A stretch of 60,000 bases of DNA from Membranipora membranacea (lineage: Eukaryota; Bryozoa; Gymnolaemata; Cheilostomatida; Membraniporidae). The translations under genes were made by a program, and so were the position numbers. The notes under the pieces were generated by a model. That model made no database searches. It was not told the DNA's origin and was given only the letters and a program-made list of their open reading frames with translations. The DNA is taken from the NCBI GenBank assembly GCA_914767715.1, contig OU612070.1:2685501-2745500 (forward strand), in the 5' to 3' direction. Positions 35,801 through 44,800 of the stretch are shown here, piece after piece (the stretch's first letter is position 1; every line of letters starts with the position of its first letter).

Positions 35801-38800
35801 AGTGGTGTTATCACCTATGGCATTATGGCCATGACATTATGGCAATGGCATTTTGTCCCAATGGCATTTTGAAACGGAATCAACGAAAATATTGCTTATG
35901 AACAAATATTGCTTTCCTTTTACACTGAAGGCTGGGGATGACCAATCTGAACATGGCATATCGTATAGAGTTATAGTGAAAGATCTGGTAGGAAATCTTC
36001 TCACAAACCAAACCAGAGTTCACGACCAAACATGGTTTGCTGCAAATAATCTATTCGGGAGCACAGTATATTCAGTAGAGATCACCACAGTTAACAGAAG
36101 AGGACCCAATATTGTGAATGCAACTCTTACAACAATTCAAATTTGTAAAAATATATATGAATGAAATGATAGATATTATTGTAAACTATCATATTTTAAC
36201 AAACTTTAGCTGTGTTATTCCATCCACTGTTAACAGGTAGCCATAATTAGATTGAATATGTTCAATTTCTGTGAAATGGGGACGATTTTGCTGTAAAACC
36301 ATATCAATCCGCTTTGCTGATTCTGCAACAAATAATTGATATGCATTGGATATCTGCGCTGATGCAATTTCGCTAAAATAGAGCTAGATTTTCTTGGCTT
36401 GTTCTGTGTGCATCCATGACTCTAATCAAAATTAATTTTGAATTTCTCTGTATTTCAGCACCAAATCAGCCACAAGATGTTTCATTTACTACAGTGAACT
36501 CTTCCTGTATACAGTTCCAATGGACAGCTCCTATTGGTGGCGGCAACATTGTTACTGGTTATATGGTAGGTGTGAATAAAAATGTTTGACACTATCACTT
36601 CTCCAACCGCAGTAAACAGTCTCTGCTTGGAAACCAAAATTCATTGAATTCGTTATACTTGTTCTTTTACATTGTTGGCTCATATGTAAGGGTTCGGAAG
36701 CTGTGCGCATTGTTGTATATCTCATAGTCGCTTTGTAAATCCAATTTTGGCGAAGATGCCATACAGCTATTCATTATCACTGTCTTTTCAAGTATTCCTG
36801 TGAAGGGCACCTGCCAATCTCTGGACTGAGTAATTCCACCTTCTCTCACACATCTTGTGGATACACCCCAGGGACAAACATCGCATGCTCACTGCAAGCT
36901 GTGGCTGATGGAAACAGATCAAGTGATGAAATCAAACGCACTGGTTACCTTCCTTGTTCAGGTTCGTCCAAAGGCTGACCATTTTACAATTAACATTATA
37001 ATGTCAATTTTTATGTCTTTTTGAGTGGATATGGGCAGGGCACGTTTAAGATCAAAGAGTAGAAAACCTCAAGAGGTGTCCGGGGGGGGGGGGGGGGGGG
37101 GGGGGGATCGGTTGTTGAATTAGGAATTACATTATTGTTACTAGAAAAAAATCCTTACAACCTATAATCTATCATCCCATCATAATTATGTCATGAGGGG
37201 TGGGGGGACTCAAATGTCATGCTATGCTCTTGAGTAAATTTGAGAATTTGCGCTAAATTATCGAAAAACTACCGATATCCGCATTACTGATACAAAATTT
37301 TGTTATTCTTTGAAATTTTGCATGTTGATAGTCAGCACATGCTGTGCAGCTGCTAGATTTAAATAACTCATTTGGTTCATCAGAACATTACCTACTTGAC
37401 AATCATATTTAAACTATTTTCTAAATTTCAATAAACTATTCTGTTAGCCTTGCCAGCATCTCTGATCAGCACTAAATTAAATAGAACTATCAAATATTAT
37501 TTTCATGTTATAGCACCACTGATCAAAGAGATTACCACAGAATCTCTACCAATTGCTAAAGATAATGGTGAAATTGATTTTGAGACAACCGTCAACTGGG
37601 AGGTAGGAGTTATTTTATTTGTAATTTCTGTCCTTAAGTATCAGGCACATTCAGTGCTGTGATCCGGTCAATACTGTCAAACTTGTTCAGAGGAATACAG
37701 TATGAAGTCCGTATTTTGTTATTTTCTTCCGGGATTTTGTAGAGGTACATCATTATCAACTAAAACGTAATGTCCCTATTAGCAACCCAGGGAAAGTTAA
37801 AGCGGTTAAGGTACTATATGTGTTTAGCGCTTATCTAAATGCTCAAACTCTCCCCGGTTTGCTGGTGTTTGCGTTCCAGGGTGAAGTACTGTTGGCTGAT
37901 AATTGTATGCCATCTTTGCAACCAGCATTCTGAATTGGTACCTGATAGATTGATTGTCATTCCTTGTGTCTAACTTGTTATAAGTTAACCTCTTACCATC
38001 CTGTGAGGAGGAAGTACTTTATATAGATAATTAGGATTAGAAGATTAGATGATATGCTGCCAGTTGATGGATGTGACACTTTTCCTAATACAATAGAGGC
38101 GGTACTGATAATAGAAAAATAAGTCCTGTTTTTTGTGCTCTTACCATAAATGTCCTGTTTTTTATTATCCATGCGGACAACATTTTTATCCCATTGCCAC
38201 CGTTCTCATAATTCACTGTCATAAGTAGACAGATTGACTCCAGTGGAGAGCTGTCTTCCTTGTTTAATCTTTGAGCACCATGACAGGAGCCTGAAGTGTC
38301 CTCACATCTAAATTCAAAGTTGTTCCTTATTTAGATAAGGTCACATTGTGATGTAAGTGCTTTCCAATAGTTTATCCTGATTTGTGTGTCATCAGCCAAT
38401 GATAGTTTGTACCAATACTACTGTGAAGCCTAAATTTTGTTTTTGCAAGACACAAAAAATAAAAGTTCCTAACTTCCTGCATGATCTTACTTGTCGTCTA
38501 TCCGCCCACAGAAACCACCATTAGATGTATGTAGCCTTGACTCAATCCAGCCTAACTAAACCACAACAGCAGATTCCAGCATGTTTAACCAGAATAGTTT
38601 ATCGCTGACGTTGCTTTGTCTTGTTAAGAATTGCAATGAATTTGGAATGCCTAACCTCATCATAATTATTAACGAGCTAATTGAAATGTGTAAATCCACC
38701 TGCGCTGTTAACATACCAGTAATAATTACCTGTCTAGCCACAAATGTAAATGTGTCTAAAAATAACTTACCCTCTGATACAACCACTATTTGCCCTTAAT

Positions 38801-41800
38801 TTGTTATGCTGATGATTATTTTACCTCTCTTACTGTACATATGAATTGTTAAATGACCAGTTTTTCTCTCATTAGGTGAACAGTCATTGCAATGATGTTA
38901 GCTATGATCTCATAGTTAAGGACAGATATGACCAAACTGTGATTCAAGAAGTCAACTACACCAATACCAGTGTGATAATCATTAACCAGGCTGCATGCTC
39001 TAATTATACTCTCAGTCTCACTGCTACCAACAATGAAGGCTTGACATCACAAGACTCCCATGAATGGACAACTCCAACTATAGGTAGGATTAATACGTTC
39101 AATCTACTTGTGAATGATTTGTGGATTGTCTTCTATAGAATCGGAAGCTAACAATTGATTCAATTTTTTATCCTGCCTAGTTTTTCTGTTTGTACACAGA
39201 CAGTGGTTGCTATCATGATGATGCATAAGTGGAACATAAAGAAATCATTAATATCTATTCATCTAAACAATCTTGCATCTGATTACATCAGCATGGTATC
39301 CCACAATCCTAACCCTGAAATTTGAGATTCAAGTTATTTGTTTTATCTTTGATTTCATTCAGCGCCAAAGCAGCCGACCTCAGTAACTGTTATAGAGCTC
39401 AACGCTACTTATGTTGAAGTCAGCTGGACAGAATCTGCTGCTAATGGTTGTCCAATATCAAACTACACTGCGAGTTTGTCTGTCCGTGTGGATTTTATTC
39501 ATTTCCACCATCACATTGATATATGCGCATACACACATCAGGGACCCTCGCCTACTTTGCTGAGGATTAAGCTGTATTATCTGATGTCACATTATATGCT
39601 ACCCCAACTGAATATAATAACAGTGCTGTAAAAGATATAATAAATAGAGATTTTTTTCACCTGAAGATCTCATTTTTCAGAAGCAATGTGACAAGGGTCA
39701 GCTGTTTTAATAATGCAGTGCTGTTTTATACATTGTAATTTCCCTGTAATTTTAACCTTGCTTTCCAGGTTTACATTTTGTAGTTGTCTTATCATTTTTC
39801 ATGCATTATCTTCGAGTGAATACTTTGCTTTGGCCCCTCATTGTGGGTGATGCTAAATATCCATATTGCCTTGTCCCTAATCTCTACTCACAATGACCCT
39901 AAACATCTTACTTCAATCCCCATCATTCCCCTACTGAGAATATGTATAACTCAGTATGTGAAAAGTTTTGTTTAAGGTGTATGTGTCGCTTGTGTATTGT
40001 CTTCTAAAGCCTTATTTTTAACTTATTTGGGGTTAACTAGGAAACTAGTCATTTCCTAAATTGACACCCTTCAGTTGTTTTGTTAATCATTGAGGTAAGA
40101 AAAAATGCTTTTGATTTATGGTTATAGAAGTCTCCTTATGTTTCTTTGTCTAACATGCATACTGATCCTTTTTAAAATCTGCTGTAGTTTAACAGCTCAA
40201 GTCCTGACAATCATTCTGTCACAAATACTAAGACAAATCCTGCTGAAACATCAGCTGATGATGTTGGCTATCGTAGAAGTTGGCCTTTGCCTAAGTTGAC
40301 CTTTGCACTTCTCCCTCCCATCTTAATCATAGATTTACTCAAATGTCTTAATAACCACTCATTTTCAATGCATCACTTGTGTAAAATTATCGGAAATGTT
40401 TATTTTGTATTTATTAGATTGATTGTATGAGTATGAAAGTCAACCAATCTACTCACACTGATGGTAATACATACTCTACTCAACTTTGTGGGTTTTACCC
40501 TGGATCTGAAGTGTCATGTGATATCGTAGCGTACACCTCAGTAGGCCCTAGTCCACCAGCATCAGGTCAAGCCAATCTGTCGTGTACCGGTAAGTGTGTA
40601 ATAGGAATCGTGAAATAGCAGTCCACATTTATCTTCACCATAATCAGAATTTACCGGGAGACATGCAAACATGAAACATGTGTTAGTACATTTTAGACAT
40701 AAATGTATAGTTATTTTCTTCACCTTTTTACATATTTAATATCAGTTTATGATTATAAAGGTACTTAAGTAATTACGCAACACCCTCTGTACCTTAGATT
40801 GTTAATATGAATATAATAGCAGATAACAGCAAATTCGGATTGTTTTTGTGCAAATTACAGATCTTGAAAGGCCAGAGATTTTGAATGTAACAGAAACCGT
40901 AGAGCTTATTGGTGTCAAGGAGAGAATAAAGCTGAAGCTTAGATGGACAGCAAGTGATGACATTGCGTCAACAAAACTTATGGTTAATATATAAAGCTAA
41001 GAATATTTAAACTATGCCAATAAAGTGCAAATTATTGAGCAAACTTGAATAAAATTTGATTCAATTTGAATTTTGGAACCTTTACATGGTATTGGTAAGC
41101 TGCCACTTTCCGGCACTTTTGCCAGAGTTTCAAATGGGAGCAGATACAGGCAGGCACAACTTTGTCCGAAGTTAAAATATCCATCTGGAGATCTGAGAAT
41201 GTCGTTAAACCCCTGCCTGTTTCACTATTGAAGTTCATTGGTTTCCCTCTTACTTATTGAAGTCGAGATCATTTATAACTGTGACTGTGTTTTTTTCTTA
41301 CAGGCCAATGAAACCAGCTGCAATGGTACAACAACATACCATGTCTCCCTCACAGATAAAATTGACACATCGGTGGTCAAAAATAATTATACAGAAGATC
41401 TATTTCACGCATTCAATGACCTTGACCCTTTTACCAACTACTCCTTTGTGGTCATTGCCAGCAACGATGAAGGATTCAACTCTACAGCTAGTCAGCCAGA
41501 GGAGTATCAAACACAAACAATAGGTAGGTGAAACAAACTGTATTTTGATAACTCCAAACCAAATTATAAAGATGGTCAAATCTATGGATGATGTTGAAAT
41601 ACTGTGCAATGCATGTTAGTCACCACACCCACACTGACCATCCTTTGTTTATAAGCAAGGCTTGGGGGGGAACTTAACAGTGACAAAGGGTTGACTTATG
41701 AATGTTCTGCTAGTCAGTGAACTGCAGTGAGATACAAATCATGACCTCAGGTGTATGCGCACAGAAAATCAGACAGTCTTCCTGGCGAATCCCTCTCCTA

Positions 41801-44800
41801 AATCTGAATATATCTGCAAAAAAGCAATTCATCATAGAACTAATTGTTCTAATTTTTGACACCTACGGGAAATTTATCACAGTTCAAAGTTTAGTTTCTT
41901 AAAAGGAAATTCTGCTATTAGATGTGGAAATTTATACACAATCACATTGTATTTCTAGCTCCATATGATGCCCCAGTATGGAAAGTGTTGGGTACAATTG
42001 CTAACTGTGTTAGCTTGACATGGCAAGAACCAGCACACTCAAATGGTATTATAGAGCGTTACCAGGTGAGAAATATTTTATTTCATATACCTCAGGCGTT
42101 GGACTTATACTACTAATCTTATATTTTATAGCGAAGATAATTAAAGTTAGCATAGGGATCTGCGGACTCATGGGGTGGAAACTTGTAAAATTTGTATAAT
42201 AAAGCCAACCCTGGTAGCTACCATTTGATGTGCTAATTGTCGATTTTCTGCCTTTCAGTTCAACTGTACAGATGGAACAGATATTGTGACTAGAACTTCT
42301 GACTTGATGGAAGGTACACTTTGCGGACTGTACCCAGGAACTAATGTCACATGTACAATAAGAGCTAAGAATTCTGCTGGCTACAGTCCAATAGGATCTG
42401 CCAACACCACACTGCCATGCCAAGGTTATTTTTCTATTATTCCATGCTGCATTCATTATGTAAACCGCTTGCCTTTCGGAACAACTGATTATGTTGGCGC
42501 TATAGCATTTTAGATTCAGAATGCCAACCAAAGTTCAATCATTCAGCTTCATGTTGCTTTTATTTATGTGTTTAAGTCATCAGAGAACGAATTCCTTATG
42601 ACTATTTCACAGCAATTCCATATCTCAATTTTAGATCCTGGCATTCCTGTCATCAACAAAGAGATAATGGAAGTAGTTGATGACTCCACTGGCCGTGAGA
42701 TGATAAATCTTACATTTACTTGGGATGTAAGTTACTTATTTACGGAGTATATATCTGTAGAACTATCAACCTAATCACAGCTGCAAAGTCTTACTGAAGT
42801 CAACCACCAATTACTGGATTCCTGTTAAGCATAGACGAAGACATATCTGTTGCCACTATTGAACATCAAAATTACATGTCAGAACAGAATATATGGCTAA
42901 ACGTTATCGAGATAAAATTTAAAACTGTAGATTATGTAATCGTATTTCTGGATCTGAAGAAATTCATTGCTGGATTACAGCTACTCAGCAACAAATTGAT
43001 GTTTCAGGTGTTGCAAGCCAAATATTTTTTTTTAAATCGTGCCATATTTTTTTGTTATCAAATACTTCTAATTATTGTTCCTTTCAATTTAGGTGTGTTA
43101 AAACTCCTCATGCCATCATCCTTAAAGGGCAACCAAGGTTTCGCAGCAATGCATTAATGGGTAGCAAATAATGTGCTGGGCATCATCAGCTTTGTGCATT
43201 ACACGATGCAAAACTTAAAGTAGTTGCTGACTCTAAGCTGGGTAACACTTCAGTTTAGGGGAGGTTCCAAGACTTTGCTGTAATAATTATAGAGCACAGG
43301 CTAAATAATAACAGGAACAGGAAACTGCTATGTGGTATTCTCTTTTAGCTGAGTTTGAGTGCCTGATGGAAGAAATGTTTCACAAGAATTCTGGCTGAAT
43401 AATCATCCGAATTATATTTTGTCTTTTTCCCCATGCAGAAGGTGAAATCTGCTATTAATCAATGGCCATCAATGAGAAGTTGTTTGAAACCTTGGTTGCC
43501 CTTTTAAACTATGAATATTAACCCTCAGTCTTACAGATAGTTAAATGCATGTAATCTCTTTCAACTCAACCCCCATTCCATGCCGAAATAAGGAATGGTA
43601 TAATAGTCATAACATTACCAGTGGATCTGGCATTGGAACAATTATGCTTGGTTTCATTATTTTTAGGCAGTGGATCCGCAGTGTTGTGGTGTTCCAACAT
43701 ATGAAATTGGATTCAACAAAACAAGTGACAACACCATGATTGAACATAGCAACACAACCTCAACTAGTATAACTATATCACACTTGGAGGCCTCCACTGA
43801 GTACAGTATACAGATCACAGCCATCAATGAGGAGGGATTCAGAGCTGACAGTGGAATGAAGAATTATACAACATCAGAACTAGGTCAGAAACTTGTTCAA
43901 CAAAAAATTATCGAATTTTGTTTTGAGATACATGAATCGAGAGGACAGTATGACCGCCCATTACCGATTTACCACACGGCTGATTGGCTCAAACCTGCTT
44001 TGCTAGTCTATTTAGTTATTCTGGTTATATATGGAATTTTTACTTTGCAAGCCCTCTGAAATTTGACTATTTTAGCTCCGTATTATGGTCCCGCAACACT
44101 GGATATTTCAGTGATGAAAGATTGCCGCAACTGCATTGCTCTGATATGGACACAACCAACACGACCAAATGGTGAAATAACTACATACACAGTAAGTTAG
44201 TGCAGCGTAGTCAAGAGTAGCAGGACAGGGGAATGCTTTGAAAAAGGAAAGAAAACCCTGTAGCAGTAATATTACATGGTGTGTCACAACGTATCCTAAT
44301 ACCATGCTATAAGTCGCACGGTTATTTGATTGTTAGAGTATCCAAATCATCACCAAGCGAAAACACTAGAGTGATGTGATATATGAGATGATTAAGCCAG
44401 AGCAGGCTCATTTCCGGGTTTGGCTTTGCGTTTGATATCTCTTAACTTTGACAAATTCTGGAACTTAGAATCATCGACTGGTCTGTTTCATCCTACAATG
44501 AATTTTCAGGTTGACTGTAAGAATATGAAGTACACATACTCTACTTACACCACAGGTGATGTACACTCTACACAACTATGTGGATTTAACACTGGTACTG
44601 ATGTGACCTGTGATATTGTGGCATATAACTCAGCAGGCGCTAGTCCAACTACAACAAGTAATGCCAGTCTACTATTTACAGGTAAATTGGTATAGACCAA
44701 TGTCACCCTTTGTCAACATAGCGCATGTGCAAAAAATCAATTCAGGTTGGTTATATTTGAATCTTAGGGTTTTGATTGACCCAAATAGACTGAAAACCTA

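Larger units (their letters stand above)
30132..35870. mobile_element. 5.7 kb composite inverted-repeat (foldback) insertion in a copy B intron
   Basis: Three nested pairs of inverted arms share one centre: 30132-30512 with 35507-35870; 30706 to about 31000 with 33608-33889; 31191-31337 with 33462-33605. The outer arms contain degenerate CATAATGCCA/ATACCA subrepeats. The middle holds a long TTAA-flanked element (31967-33446). There is no recognisable transposase; a 88-codon frame at 31176-31442 matches nothing I know. Copy A lacks the whole insertion. Confidence 0.85.

Noticed and set aside
42049-42531. 160-codon - strand frame across copy B exons
   Set aside because: It runs antisense to well-supported FN3 exons 41959-42065 and 42259-42424 and has no recognisable domain.
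42876-43157. 93-codon + strand frame before an FN3 exon
   Set aside because: Intronic, runs into the TTAA MITE and has low-complexity Phe/Ile-rich composition.
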